Source: Pseudoalteromonas sp. MM1 (lineage in GTDB: Bacteria > Pseudomonadota > Gammaproteobacteria > Enterobacterales > Alteromonadaceae). Taken from it: DNA of 64,000 nt. Under the pieces are notes generated by a model. It saw only the letters and a list, made by a program, of their open reading frames with translations. It searched no databases and was not told where the DNA came from. Below, piece by piece: positions 8,238 to 17,287 of the stretch (its first letter is position 1; the number at the start of each line of letters is the position of its first letter). Position numbers and translations under genes: made by a program. The stretch lies in contig NZ_AP027922.1 in assembly GCF_030296835.1 (NCBI RefSeq), forward strand, positions 1,860,001-1,924,000, written 5' to 3'.

Positions 8238-9122
8238 TTATGTTTTGGTAATCGGTTTTTTTAAGGATAATAATACCACATGGTACGACACACACGCTTG
8301 ATTGTTTAATAGCGGATATGCATTACACACTTTTTGCAGAGCCAATTTAGTTAATAACCCTTGTCGTGAATTAGCATGGTTTTGCGTTGTAGCACCAATG
8401 GCTTTAATAGATTTAATAGCTTGTAACGGGCTTGAATAACAATCGGTATACATTACTTTTTGCGAGCTATTAATACTAAACCCCGCTTTTTGGACCGACT
8501 GGTTTATATGTTCGTGTGTATTAAAAGTATTTATATGGCTGCGGTTATCAAGCGCTGCAAATGCAGTTTGTATTTCATTAAGCGAACCCGCCACTACGGT
8601 ACTTATATAGGCTTGCCCTCCTGGCTTTAAGCTTTTATAAAGCGCCTGCATTAATTTTTCAAAATTAGCCGACCACTGCACTGCAAAGTTACTAAATACG
8701 GTATCAATACTGTTTGCTTGTAGCGGCAGGTTATCCATATCCGCACAAATTTTGGGGGTAGTTAATAGCGAACTTTTAAGCATGTTTAAACTTAAATCTA
8801 TAGCGATTACATGGCCGTATTGTTCGTTTAGCCGTGAAGTATTAACCAATGGCCCAGCCCCTAAATCTACACACAGTTTATTTTGGTCTTGTGGATGAAT
8901 GTTTATTAATTTAAATAGGTCACGTGCTGCGAGTTTTTGTACGTTTGCATGGTTGTTGTAATTATCAGCCGCTTTAGAAAACTTATTGCATGCTCCTTTT
9001 TTAAGCGCTGAACGAGGGCATACTTGCTCACTGTGTTGCGGTACACTATTTATTGGCGAAAGCACCGGTTTTTTATCTAAAACCGGCTTATTGTGGGTAT
9101 GAGCTAAGGCCTGCGCTCTCAT
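8238..9122 (-). CDS. bioC: Malonyl-ACP O-methyltransferase
   Basis: SAM-dependent methyltransferase that caps malonyl-ACP so that fatty acid synthesis can make the pimeloyl chain of biotin. The SAM motif I appears as CVDLGAGPLVNTSRL (about residues 84-98), and PGGQAYISTVVAGS marks the later strand. The 294-residue length exceeds E. coli BioC (251) by a polar N-terminal extension of about 40 residues. The start is supported by the ATGA overlap with the bioF stop codon. No bioH-type esterase is visible beside it; the alpha/beta hydrolase at 47490 is YbfF-like. Confidence 0.9.
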   Translation of the reverse strand: MRAQALAHTHNKPVLDKKPVLSPINSVPQHSEQVCPRSALKKGACNKFSKAADNYNNHANVQKLAARDLFKLINIHPQDQNKLCVDLGAGPLVNTSRLNEQYGHVIAIDLSLNMLKSSLLTTPKICADMDNLPLQANSIDTVFSNFAVQWSANFEKLMQALYKSLKPGGQAYISTVVAGSLNEIQTAFAALDNRSHINTFNTHEHINQSVQKAGFSINSSQKVMYTDCYSSPLQAIKSIKAIGATTQNHANSRQGLLTKLALQKVCNAYPLLNNQACVSYHVVLLSLKKPITKT

Positions 9123-10276
9123 GCTATAGCGCCTTTTAGCTGTTCAACAAGTTTACTTATATCTGTATGGGTATGCGCCGCGGTTAAAGTAACACGTAGC
9201 CGTGCGGTATTATGCGCTACCGTGGGTGGGCGAATAGCGGTTAACCAAATACCCTGCTTTTTTAGTTGCTCAGCGGCTTTAAGCGTTTGCTCAGCGCAAC
9301 CAAGTACAATGGGCTGAATGGCAGTGCTTGACTCCATTACAGCAATGGCGTGTTTTTTACAAAGCTGCTTAAAAAAAGCAATATTACTACTAAGCTGCTG
9401 GCGTTTATCGTTGGCTGATTTAACCGCTTTTAAACGCGATAACGTAAGCGCTGCAATAAGCGGCGACATTGCGGTTGAATACGTGTAGTCGCGGTTAAAC
9501 TGTAGCATGTAATTAATAAATTGGTTATTTGCCAATACACATGCGCCACTACTCGCTACTGCTTTTCCAAAGGTAATCACCAGTATATCGGGAAGTGCAA
9601 ATCCCTCTTCTAACAAAGCCTCACAGCTACCTAAACCGGTTTTACCTAGTGCGCCAAAACCATGTGCATCGTCAATCATAAGCCAGGCATTATGCTCTTT
9701 TGCCAAAGCAAGCAGCTCTTTTAAAGGGGCGATATCGCCATCCATCGAAAACACCCCTTCACTAATAATAAGCTTATTGTGGGCTTTTGACTTTTCGAGC
9801 CGCGAACGCAAATGCTTTAAATCGTTATGATTAAAACGCACTAATGCGGCATTTGAGTGCATTGCACCATCAATTAAGCTGGCATGATTTAGCTTATCTT
9901 GAAAAATAGCACTGTTTTGCGCGGCGGCTTTGTCTTGAAACAGCGCTTTAATTACACTGCTATTTGCACTAAATCCCGAGTTAAACAACATACCTGCCTC
10001 GTAGCCAAGTTGCTCACATAGGTAGTGTTCTAGCTGTTGTTGCTGCGCTTGATAACCTGTAACTAATGGCGAGCTATGGCTACCAAGTGCTTGGCTTTGC
10101 TCAAGGTTTAATTTGTACTCGCCAAAGCCTAAGTAGTCATTACTGGCAAAATTAAGGTAAGTTGTGTTATTTACCGTAATAGTACGTGCTGTGGCGCTTT
10201 GCACCACATGGCGTTTACGTAATAACGCATCTTGCTGGCGCGCTTGAATATGCGTATTTATAAATTCAAATGGCAT
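9119..10276 (-). CDS. bioF: 8-amino-7-oxononanoate synthase
   Basis: PLP-dependent decarboxylative condensation of pimeloyl-ACP/CoA with L-alanine. The 385-residue protein shows the class II oxoamine synthase pattern: FASNDYLGF near the N terminus, the substrate loop LGSHSSPLVTGY, MIDDAHGFGALG for the PLP ring, and ITFGKAVASSG with the Schiff-base lysine. It lies 11 nt after bioB and overlaps bioC by 4 nt, so bioBFC are translationally coupled. Confidence 0.95.
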   Translation of the reverse strand: MPFEFINTHIQARQQDALLRKRHVVQSATARTITVNNTTYLNFASNDYLGFGEYKLNLEQSQALGSHSSPLVTGYQAQQQQLEHYLCEQLGYEAGMLFNSGFSANSSVIKALFQDKAAAQNSAIFQDKLNHASLIDGAMHSNAALVRFNHNDLKHLRSRLEKSKAHNKLIISEGVFSMDGDIAPLKELLALAKEHNAWLMIDDAHGFGALGKTGLGSCEALLEEGFALPDILVITFGKAVASSGACVLANNQFINYMLQFNRDYTYSTAMSPLIAALTLSRLKAVKSANDKRQQLSSNIAFFKQLCKKHAIAVMESSTAIQPIVLGCAEQTLKAAEQLKKQGIWLTAIRPPTVAHNTARLRVTLTAAHTHTDISKLVEQLKGAIA

Positions 10277-10287
10277 AAAAGTTAAAC

Positions 10288-11328
10288 TTAAGCTTCGTAA
10301 AACAGTTCTGACGTTGCTTTATCAGCTACTTGTGATGAAAGCGAGGCGGCTACGGCTTCGTCTGAATAGTCTTGGTGTTTTTCAGGGTTCATACCTAATT
10401 TTTTTATGAGCTTCATATCGGCATCGGCCTCTGGGTTTTCGGTAGTGAGTAGCTTATCACCATAAAATATTGAGTTAGCCCCTGCAAAAAAACACATAGA
10501 TTGCATTTGCTCGTTCATGGCGCTGCGCCCTGCCGATAAACGCACGTAGCTGTGTGGCATCATAATGCGGGCTGTTGCAATGGTACGTATAAATTCAAAA
10601 TGATCTAAATCGTCTACGTTTTCAAGCGGTGTGCCTTTTACTTTTACCAGCATATTAATAGGTACGCTTTCAGGTTGTTGTGGTAAATTTGCTAGCTGCA
10701 TTAGTAAACCGTATCGGTCGCTTGCTTGCTCGCCCATGCCTACAATACCGCCTGAACACACTTTCATGCCCGCATCACGCACATGATCTATGGTGTTTAA
10801 TCTGTCTTCAAAGGTGCGCGTAGATATAATTTGCTCGTAATACTCAGGCGAAGTGTCGAGGTTATGATTGTAGTAATCAAGGCCGGCATTACTGAGTTCA
10901 TGTGCTTTTTCGTTGGTGAGTTTTCCAAGGGTCATACAGGTTTCTAGGCCAAGTTCTTTTACTTCTTTTACCATTTTAGAAATATAAGGCATGTCTCTGT
11001 CTTTAGGATCTGACCATGCTGCCCCCATACAAAAGCGGGTTGCGCCTTTTTGTTTAGCTAGGCGTGCTTGCTCTACCACTTTTTCTACTTCTAGCAGGCG
11101 CTCGCGTTCTAGGTCGGTTTTATAATGCCCCGATTGCGGACAGTATTTGCAATCCTCTGGGCAAGCCCCTGTTTTAATTGATAGTAAAGTAGATATTTGT
11201 ACTTCGTTAGGATTAAAATTAGCACGGTGAACCGACGCGGCTTTAAAGAGTAAATCGTTAAATGGCATTTCAAATAATGCCTTTACTTGAGCGTGGGTCC
11301 AATCGTGGCGAACAGGTGCATGTTCCAT
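10288..11328 (-). CDS. bioB: Biotin synthase
   Basis: Radical-SAM enzyme that inserts sulfur into dethiobiotin. The 346-residue protein carries the radical-SAM cluster CPEDCKYC, with Cys at 56, 60 and 63, and the later biotin-synthase motifs [13 protein letters not shown] and [14 protein letters not shown]. Length matches E. coli BioB (346). It is the first gene of the minus-strand bio operon and diverges from bioA across a 93-bp control region. Confidence 0.97.
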   Translation of the reverse strand: MEHAPVRHDWTHAQVKALFEMPFNDLLFKAASVHRANFNPNEVQISTLLSIKTGACPEDCKYCPQSGHYKTDLERERLLEVEKVVEQARLAKQKGATRFCMGAAWSDPKDRDMPYISKMVKEVKELGLETCMTLGKLTNEKAHELSNAGLDYYNHNLDTSPEYYEQIISTRTFEDRLNTIDHVRDAGMKVCSGGIVGMGEQASDRYGLLMQLANLPQQPESVPINMLVKVKGTPLENVDDLDHFEFIRTIATARIMMPHSYVRLSAGRSAMNEQMQSMCFFAGANSIFYGDKLLTTENPEADADMKLIKKLGMNPEKHQDYSDEAVAASLSSQVADKATSELFYEA

Positions 11329-11366
11329 ATTAGTCTCTTATTTTTTCTCAGTGGTGATGTTGGATT

Positions 11367-11394
11367 AGTCTACGTCTTGAAGTACCATTGTCAA
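11367..11394 (-). promoter_or_regulatory. bioB promoter
   Basis: Read on the minus strand, a perfect -35 TTGACA (11389-11394) lies 16 nt before TAGACT (11367-11372, 4 of 6 matches to the -10). The -35 falls inside the left half of the BirA-type operator. Confidence 0.55.
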
Positions 11395-11421
11395 CGAAAC
11401 CAACCAAGTTAAAGTTTACAT
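11388..11421. promoter_or_regulatory. BirA-type biotin operator between bioA and bioB
   Basis: The half-sites TTGTCAACG (11388-11396) and AGTTTACAT (11413-11421) are separated by 16 nt. They resemble the known bipartite BirA consensus TTGTAAACC-N14-16-GGTTTACAA, with 7 of 9 bases matching in each half. The right half abuts the bioA start codon and the left half covers the bioB -35, so one bound BirA dimer could repress both directions when biotin is plentiful. Confidence 0.7.
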
Positions 11422-12723
11422 ATGAACAAAAAACAAACGATTGACCTTGATTTTGATCGTGACCATATTTGGCACCCTTACACTTCAATGACACAGCCTA
11501 TTCCGGTTTACCCTGTTACTCATGCAAATCATAATTTAATTTACCTAGAAACCGGTGAGCAACTCATTGATGGCATGGCCTCATGGTGGAGTGCAATACA
11601 TGGCTATAATCACCCGGTTTTAAATAACGCCATGGTTGAACAAATGAATAACATGAGCCATGTCATGTTTGGCGGCATTACCCATAACAGCGCGGTAGAG
11701 CTGTGTAAAAGGCTTATTACAATTACCCCCAAAAGTTTAACTAAGGTGTTTTTAGCCGATAGCGGCTCGGTAAGTGTAGAAGTAGCGATAAAAATGGCGC
11801 TGCAATATTGGCTAAGCCAAGGCATTAACACAAAACAAAAATTAATGACGCCGTATAAGGGTTATCATGGTGATACATTTGCTGCTATGAGCGTGTGCGA
11901 CCCCGTTAATTCTATGCACAGTTTGTACAAGGGGTTTTTACCAGAGCATCTATTTGTGCCCGCCCCTGTGAGTAAATTTGATGGCGATTTTAACCAAGCA
12001 GAAGCCCAAACACTTGAGCACTACTTTGAAGCGCACCACCACGAGGTAGCCGCTTTTATTATTGAGCCTATTGTCCAAAATGCCGGTGGCATGAACTTTT
12101 ATCACCCCGATTACTTAGCTTGCGTTCGCAAACTTTGCAGCCAATATAATGTATTGCTAATTTGCGACGAAATAGCCACAGGATTTGGCCGCACGGGTAA
12201 ATTATTTGCTGTTGAACACGCTGACATTGAGCCGGATATTTTATGTATTGGCAAAGCACTTACCGGTGGCTCAATGACGCTTTCAGCCACACTTACCAGT
12301 GAAAAAATTGCAACAGGCATAAGCGAAGGCGAAGCAGGTGTTTTGATGCACGGACCTACATTTATGGGCAACCCGCTTGCCTGTGCGGTTGCGTGCGCCA
12401 GTATAGATTTGCTACTAGCGCAAAACTGGCAACAACGTATTAGCGATCTAAACGGCCAGTTACAACAACTCAATAAGTGCAGTGAACTTGATGGCGTAGC
12501 CGATGTTCGCACATTAGGCGCAATAGGTGTAGTGGAGCTAAACGATGCTGCAGGCAGCGTTGATGTAGCTAAAATACAACGTTTTTTTGTAAAGCAAGGG
12601 GTATGGATACGCCCGTTTGGTAAACTTATTTACCTCATGCCACCGTATATAAGTGACGAAAAAAGCATTAAAACTTTGTGCGATGCGATTTATAACGCAA
12701 TTAAAGGTAAACATTACCGCTAA
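11422..12723 (+). CDS. bioA: Adenosylmethionine-8-amino-7-oxononanoate aminotransferase
   Basis: PLP transaminase that uses SAM as amino donor to make 7,8-diaminopelargonate. The 433-residue protein begins with the typical DRDHIWHPYTSM, has the substrate-gate motif DGMASWWSAIHGYNHP, LICDEIATGFGRTG before the cofactor site and CIGKALTGG with the PLP lysine. It diverges from bioBFCD. No good Shine-Dalgarno precedes the ATG because the operator half-site occupies that position. Confidence 0.96.
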   Translation: MNKKQTIDLDFDRDHIWHPYTSMTQPIPVYPVTHANHNLIYLETGEQLIDGMASWWSAIHGYNHPVLNNAMVEQMNNMSHVMFGGITHNSAVELCKRLITITPKSLTKVFLADSGSVSVEVAIKMALQYWLSQGINTKQKLMTPYKGYHGDTFAAMSVCDPVNSMHSLYKGFLPEHLFVPAPVSKFDGDFNQAEAQTLEHYFEAHHHEVAAFIIEPIVQNAGGMNFYHPDYLACVRKLCSQYNVLLICDEIATGFGRTGKLFAVEHADIEPDILCIGKALTGGSMTLSATLTSEKIATGISEGEAGVLMHGPTFMGNPLACAVACASIDLLLAQNWQQRISDLNGQLQQLNKCSELDGVADVRTLGAIGVVELNDAAGSVDVAKIQRFFVKQGVWIRPFGKLIYLMPPYISDEKSIKTLCDAIYNAIKGKHYR

Positions 12724-12841
12724 AATACATAATCATACAACATTTGCATACTAACTATTTACTTGTTATTACCTAATTTATAACAAGTTTTATGCTTTAT
12801 TTAGGTGCTTTTGATATATTGATTTTAGTAAATATTACGGA

Positions 12842-12860
12842 TATGATAATGTCTATCATT
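12842..12860. promoter_or_regulatory. Fur box before the iron transporter cluster
   Basis: The 19-mer centred on 12851 has arms ATGATA / TATCAT around ATGTC and fits the Fur consensus GATAATGATAATCATTATC with few changes. A -10-like TATGAT (12843-12848, 5 of 6) lies inside it, with TTGATT 18 nt upstream (12819-12824), so bound Fe-Fur would block the promoter of the downstream genes. Confidence 0.72.
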
Positions 12861-12887
12861 TACAATTACCTTTCGGACTCTCTACTT

Positions 12888-13700
12888 ATGAAACACCTTT
12901 CTAAATCTGTAAAAACATTAGGCGCAAGTTTATTACTTGCTTCTGCTTTTGTAACACAACCGGCGCTTGCAAATGGCCCAATTGGTGAGCATGTAAACCA
13001 TTTACAGGCAAACCTTAAAGACTATTCAGAAGAAGTAGAATGGATGGTTGGCAAAGTAGATACCATGGTAAGCAACTACAGCAAAAGCGGCGCTAAAGCA
13101 GTTAAAAGTGATGATTTAATTGAATATTGGGAGTCAGTTAAGTTTCATAGCGCGATTGAAACAAACTACGTACCTGTTTATGCATCAATATGGCAAGGTA
13201 TTTATGGTGTAAAAATGGCCATTGATAACAATAAACCTGCCGAAGAAGTACGCAAACAGCAAAAAGCCATGAACATAGCCTTGTGGCAAGGTCTTGGTGC
13301 TGTTAAGCTTGCCGCAAAATTCCAGCAAAAAGGCTTGCTAGACACTGTTAAAGCCACAGCAACAGAAGGCATGACGCAAAGTGCCACTATTGACGAAATT
13401 AAGCATAAGCTTGACCGTGTTGTTGCTAAATTTGCAGAGCGCTTAAACGAAGAAGCCACTGAAATTGTTCATGACACTTACCTGCACCTTTTTGAAGGCG
13501 TGGAAGGTACACTTATTGAACAAGATGCAAAATTAGTAGAAGTACTGGAAAAAGATTTTAACGTAACACTGCCGCAAACAATCAAAAGTGCTAAAAGCGT
13601 TGATGAGGTTCGTGATGTGGTAAGTGATATGCACACTAAATTAGACCGCGCTAAAACGCTAATAGAAAAAGCGGAGAAGTCGCGTAAGGATGTTTTTTAA
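12888..13700 (+). CDS. Unrecognised periplasmic protein leading the Fur-controlled iron cluster
   Basis: I do not recognise a family. The ATG at 12888 gives 270 residues with a clear Sec signal peptide ending ...TQPALA (about residues 1-29); the frame is open upstream but the region holds the Fur box. The mature part is charged and largely helical, with a Trp-rich N-terminal half (EWMVGKV, IEYWESVKF, YASIWQGIYG, MNIALWQGLG) and a coiled-coil-like C terminus. HSAIE and several other His/Glu pairs could bind metal; there is a loose likeness to imelysin/EfeO-type iron proteins that I cannot confirm. Its stop codon abuts the GTG of the iron-binding protein gene, so a role in the same ferric uptake is likely. 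Confidence 0.7.
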   Translation: MKHLSKSVKTLGASLLLASAFVTQPALANGPIGEHVNHLQANLKDYSEEVEWMVGKVDTMVSNYSKSGAKAVKSDDLIEYWESVKFHSAIETNYVPVYASIWQGIYGVKMAIDNNKPAEEVRKQQKAMNIALWQGLGAVKLAAKFQQKGLLDTVKATATEGMTQSATIDEIKHKLDRVVAKFAERLNEEATEIVHDTYLHLFEGVEGTLIEQDAKLVEVLEKDFNVTLPQTIKSAKSVDEVRDVVSDMHTKLDRAKTLIEKAEKSRKDVF

Positions 13701-14741
13701 GTGAAGCGTAGGACCTTTATACAAGGCCTAGCTGCGTTAGGGGTTGTTGGCGCTTTGCCACTGCCCCTTTCTCGCGCGCTAGCTGCCGATATAGCAAAGC
13801 CAGTGTCTGTTGATAATTTACCAAAGCTTAAAGGTGATTTAACCTTATACCTAGGCCGCGGCGAAGGTGGTTTGTATGAAAATGTATTACAAGCCATTCA
13901 GAAAAAAAATCCTGATTTTAATTTAGCTATTCGCCGCGGCCCGACTGCTGCGCTTGCTAATACAATAGTGGCAGAGGCAAAAGCAGGTGTACGCCGCGCC
14001 GATTTATTTTGGGCGGTTGACTCAGGCGCTATCGGCTTAGTAACCGATGCAGGCCTTGCAAAGCCCCTACCGAATGATTTATCTGCACAGTTACAACCGC
14101 AATTTAGATATGATCAATGGGCCCCTGTAACTGGCCGTATTCGTACATTACCGTATAACACGTCGCGGTTAACTAAAGATCAAATCCCAACAAGCATTAT
14201 GGACATTGCCGATAGCGATTTATCAATTGGTTGGGCGCCTGCTTATGCATCTTTCCAATCGTTTGTAACGGCTATGCGAATTTTAGAAGGCGATGATAAA
14301 ACCGCTAAATGGCTTAAAAAAGTTAAAAAACGTGCTAAAACTTACGCTGGTGAACTCGGTGTTGTTATGGCAGTAGAGCGCGGTGAAGTAGATATTGGTT
14401 TTGCTAATCACTACTACACACTGCGTCTTAAATCAGGTAAACCCGATGCTAAACTAGATTTAGCCTTTACCGAACAAGATGCAGGCTGTTTAGTTAATGC
14501 CTCTGGCATACTAACGCTAAACGATGACCCGCTTGCAACTAACTTTATGCGTTACTTACTTAGCGAAGAAGTGCAAGGTTATTTAGCACGCGAAGCATAC
14601 GAAATACCGCTTGTTAATGGCATTACTCAGCCTGAAGGCTTGCCTTCTTTAAGTGATATCTCTCCACCAAAAGTTGATTTAACTCAACTTGCGGATTTAC
14701 GCCCAACCATAGACTTAATGCGCAACAACGGCGTTTTATAA
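13701..14741 (+). CDS. Tat-exported ferric iron-binding protein of an ABC transporter (FbpA/FutA-like)
   Basis: The 346-residue protein captures Fe(III) in the periplasm for the permease encoded next. A twin-arginine signal RRTFIQG (residues 3-9) precedes a hydrophobic stretch ending ...SRALA, so export is folded through Tat. The mature part is a type 2 periplasmic-binding fold; the adjacent tyrosines in ANHYYTLRL (about residues 235-243) match the iron-binding Tyr pair of FbpA/FutA proteins. The GTG start directly follows the preceding TAA; no other start fits the signal peptide. Genes before and after are packed end to end. Confidence 0.88.
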   Translation: MKRRTFIQGLAALGVVGALPLPLSRALAADIAKPVSVDNLPKLKGDLTLYLGRGEGGLYENVLQAIQKKNPDFNLAIRRGPTAALANTIVAEAKAGVRRADLFWAVDSGAIGLVTDAGLAKPLPNDLSAQLQPQFRYDQWAPVTGRIRTLPYNTSRLTKDQIPTSIMDIADSDLSIGWAPAYASFQSFVTAMRILEGDDKTAKWLKKVKKRAKTYAGELGVVMAVERGEVDIGFANHYYTLRLKSGKPDAKLDLAFTEQDAGCLVNASGILTLNDDPLATNFMRYLLSEEVQGYLAREAYEIPLVNGITQPEGLPSLSDISPPKVDLTQLADLRPTIDLMRNNGVL

Positions 14742-16241
14742 ATGCGACTACCTGCTTCTTACCCAATGGCGCTGCTTGCAGCGCTCATTACGATTACCCC
14801 TGTTTATATTTTAATTACCTTAGCCAGTGACACAAGTACCCTTTTTGATAGCCATAATTTAAAAATACTCGGCAATACTTTATCGCTAATGGGCTTAACC
14901 GTATTAGGTTCAATTCTTATTGGGGTACCCCTGGCCTTTATAAGTGCTTATGTGCATTTACCATTTAAAAAAATATGGCTAGTGATTTTTGCAGCGCCTT
15001 TGGCCATTCCAAGTTATATTGGCGCGTTTACTTTGTATGCTGCGTTTGGCCCAGGTGGTGAAATAAATAACCTACTAGGCTTTGAAACCCCACCCATGTA
15101 CGGGTTAAGTGGTGCCGCCATTGTAATGACCTTATATACATTCCCTTTTGTAATGATGACCACACGCTCGTCTCTGCTTAGTTTAGATGCCAGTATGGTT
15201 AACGCAGCACGCACTTTGGGTATGTCGATGACACAAAGTGTATTTAAAGTGATTTTACCTCGTGTTGTAAACGGTATTGCAGCAGGCTCGTTATTAGTAG
15301 CGCTTTATACCCTTTCGGATTTTGGTACTCCCGCCATGATGCGCCTAGACACCTTTACCCGTGTTATTTATGTTGAATACAATGCCTTTGCACTAGGCAG
15401 AGCTGCCATGCTCTCTTTACAATTAATGGTAATTGTGGGCTTTTTATTACTTGTTGAATCACAAATTAAAACTGCGAGTGAGCGCCACGGACGCCCCTTA
15501 GTGTTGTTTCCTAATAAATGGCAAATAACAGCGATGATTGCTGCCTTTGGCCCTATTTTATTACTCGCTATTGGCTTACCTCTGGCGATATTTTTTGTAT
15601 GGCTTGCACGCGATGGTTACAGCAACTTTGACTTTAGCATTGCCTGGAATTCAGCGTATGCCTCAGCCATTGCGGCCATTGTTGCTGTTATTGTTGCAGT
15701 GCCTGTTGCTCATGCCGCATTAAGCGGAAAAGCCGGTAGAATCATGGAGCGTGTTACCTATTTTGGTTTTGGTATTCCTGGCATAGTAATGGGCACAGCG
15801 TTGGTATATGGCGGCTTGCAACTCCCGTTTTTGTATCAAACGTTAGCGCTTCTGATTATTGCTTACATGCTACGATTTTTACCCCTTGCCGTTGGCTCTA
15901 TTCGCACCAGTACAGAGCATTTAGATCAAAGCTTAATTAAATCGGCACGTGTACTGGGTGCAAGCCCACGTGAGGCCTTTACCCGTATTACCTTGCCACT
16001 AACAATGCGTGGTATTATTGCCGGCGCTGCATTGGTATTTTTAGAATCAATGCGAGAGCTTGAAGCAACACTGCTTTTAGGCCCAACCGGATTTGAAACA
16101 CTTTCTACCTATTTATGGCGTGTGTACGAAGCCGGCTATTTTGGACGCGCTGCAATACCAGGTTTATTGTTAGTGGTGATTTCTGCCTGTGGCTTAGCTA
16201 TTATGATGTCTGGCGAAAAACGTAACCAACTCGAACATTGA
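14742..16241 (+). CDS. Ferric iron ABC transporter permease (FbpB-like, fused two-domain)
   Basis: A 499-residue inner-membrane protein with about 12 hydrophobic helices in two homologous halves. Each half has the EAA-type cytosolic loop that docks the ATPase: NAARTLGMSMTQSVFKVILP (about residues 151-170) and KSARVLGASPREAFTRITLP (about 399-418). Fused double permeases are normal for FbpB/SfuB iron importers. The start codon follows the fbpA-like stop with no gap, indicating tight coupling. Confidence 0.92.
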   Translation: MRLPASYPMALLAALITITPVYILITLASDTSTLFDSHNLKILGNTLSLMGLTVLGSILIGVPLAFISAYVHLPFKKIWLVIFAAPLAIPSYIGAFTLYAAFGPGGEINNLLGFETPPMYGLSGAAIVMTLYTFPFVMMTTRSSLLSLDASMVNAARTLGMSMTQSVFKVILPRVVNGIAAGSLLVALYTLSDFGTPAMMRLDTFTRVIYVEYNAFALGRAAMLSLQLMVIVGFLLLVESQIKTASERHGRPLVLFPNKWQITAMIAAFGPILLLAIGLPLAIFFVWLARDGYSNFDFSIAWNSAYASAIAAIVAVIVAVPVAHAALSGKAGRIMERVTYFGFGIPGIVMGTALVYGGLQLPFLYQTLALLIIAYMLRFLPLAVGSIRTSTEHLDQSLIKSARVLGASPREAFTRITLPLTMRGIIAGAALVFLESMRELEATLLLGPTGFETLSTYLWRVYEAGYFGRAAIPGLLLVVISACGLAIMMSGEKRNQLEH

Positions 16242-16255
16242 GGATTTAAAAACAA

Positions 16256-17269
16256 ATGCTATCTGTAAGCCAGTTGTCTATAGATTACGGCAGTAACCGT
16301 GTAGTAAGCGATTTAAATATATCGTTAGGTGACAATGAAATTCTCATGCTAGTAGGCCCTACGGGCTGCGGTAAAAGTACAATATTGCAAGCTCTTGCAG
16401 GGCTTATCCCCATTAGCGAGGGTGAAATAAACGTAGGTAAGTGGTGTGCAACGCCAAAGCGTAATGTGCCCCCTGAAAAACGCAGTGTGGGTATGGTGTT
16501 TCAAGATTTTGCATTGTTTCCGCACTTAACGGTTGAGCAAAACATTTGTTTTAGATTAAAAGACACCGCCATCGCCGATCATTGGATTAAACTACTTGGT
16601 CTAAATGATTTTAGAGCAAAAAAGCCTGCTACTCTTTCTGGTGGTCAAAAGCAGCGTGTAGCACTTGCTCGTACACTTGCCCACCAGCCAGATTTTGTGC
16701 TGCTGGATGAGCCACTTTCCAACCTTGATGCCGCATTAAAAGATATGTTGCGCTGGGATATTAGAAATGCCCTAAAAGAAGCGGGAGTGCCTGCAGTGTG
16801 GGTAACTCATGACCAGGAAGAAGCGCTTTCAGTAGGTGACCGTGTTGGTGTATTACAAAACGGTAAAATACAACAACTCGACAGCCCTGAGCATTGCTTT
16901 AGCATGCCGAACAACCGCTTTGTAGCGCGTTTTTTAGGTGAGGCAAGCTTTATTGCTGGGCAGTTCGAAAATGGCCAAGCAACAACCAGTATTGGTGTAG
17001 CACCTGGGCAAGGTATAGACTGCGACAGTGGCGAGGTTGATGTGTTGCTTCGCCCTGATGATGTACAGCTTATTCAAAACTTAAATCAACCTAACGGTGA
17101 AGTTGTTTGGGTACGCTTTGAAGGCGGCAGCCGTTTATGTGCGGTTAAATTAAGCTGTAATACGCTAGTTACTAGCCGTGTAAGCCATGAGGTTGTGGTT
17201 AATCCTGGCGACAGCGTTCATGTATCTATTGTGACGACTCACCCGCTGGCTGTGTATAAAAAGCAATAA
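16256..17269 (+). CDS. Ferric iron ABC transporter ATPase (FbpC-like)
   Basis: The 337-residue ATPase energises the iron importer. It shows Walker A GPTGCGKST (34-42), signature LSGGQKQRVALARTL, Walker B FVLLDEPLSNLDA and the switch His in WVTHDQEEA, followed by a C-terminal TOBE-type regulatory domain (RPDDVQLI). The ribosome site GAGGAT precedes the ATG at 16256, 14 nt after the permease stop. It completes a substrate-binding protein / permease / ATPase set under the Fur box at 12842. Confidence 0.93.
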   Translation: MLSVSQLSIDYGSNRVVSDLNISLGDNEILMLVGPTGCGKSTILQALAGLIPISEGEINVGKWCATPKRNVPPEKRSVGMVFQDFALFPHLTVEQNICFRLKDTAIADHWIKLLGLNDFRAKKPATLSGGQKQRVALARTLAHQPDFVLLDEPLSNLDAALKDMLRWDIRNALKEAGVPAVWVTHDQEEALSVGDRVGVLQNGKIQQLDSPEHCFSMPNNRFVARFLGEASFIAGQFENGQATTSIGVAPGQGIDCDSGEVDVLLRPDDVQLIQNLNQPNGEVVWVRFEGGSRLCAVKLSCNTLVTSRVSHEVVVNPGDSVHVSIVTTHPLAVYKKQ

Positions 17270-17287
17270 TTAAATTATGAGGTAGCT

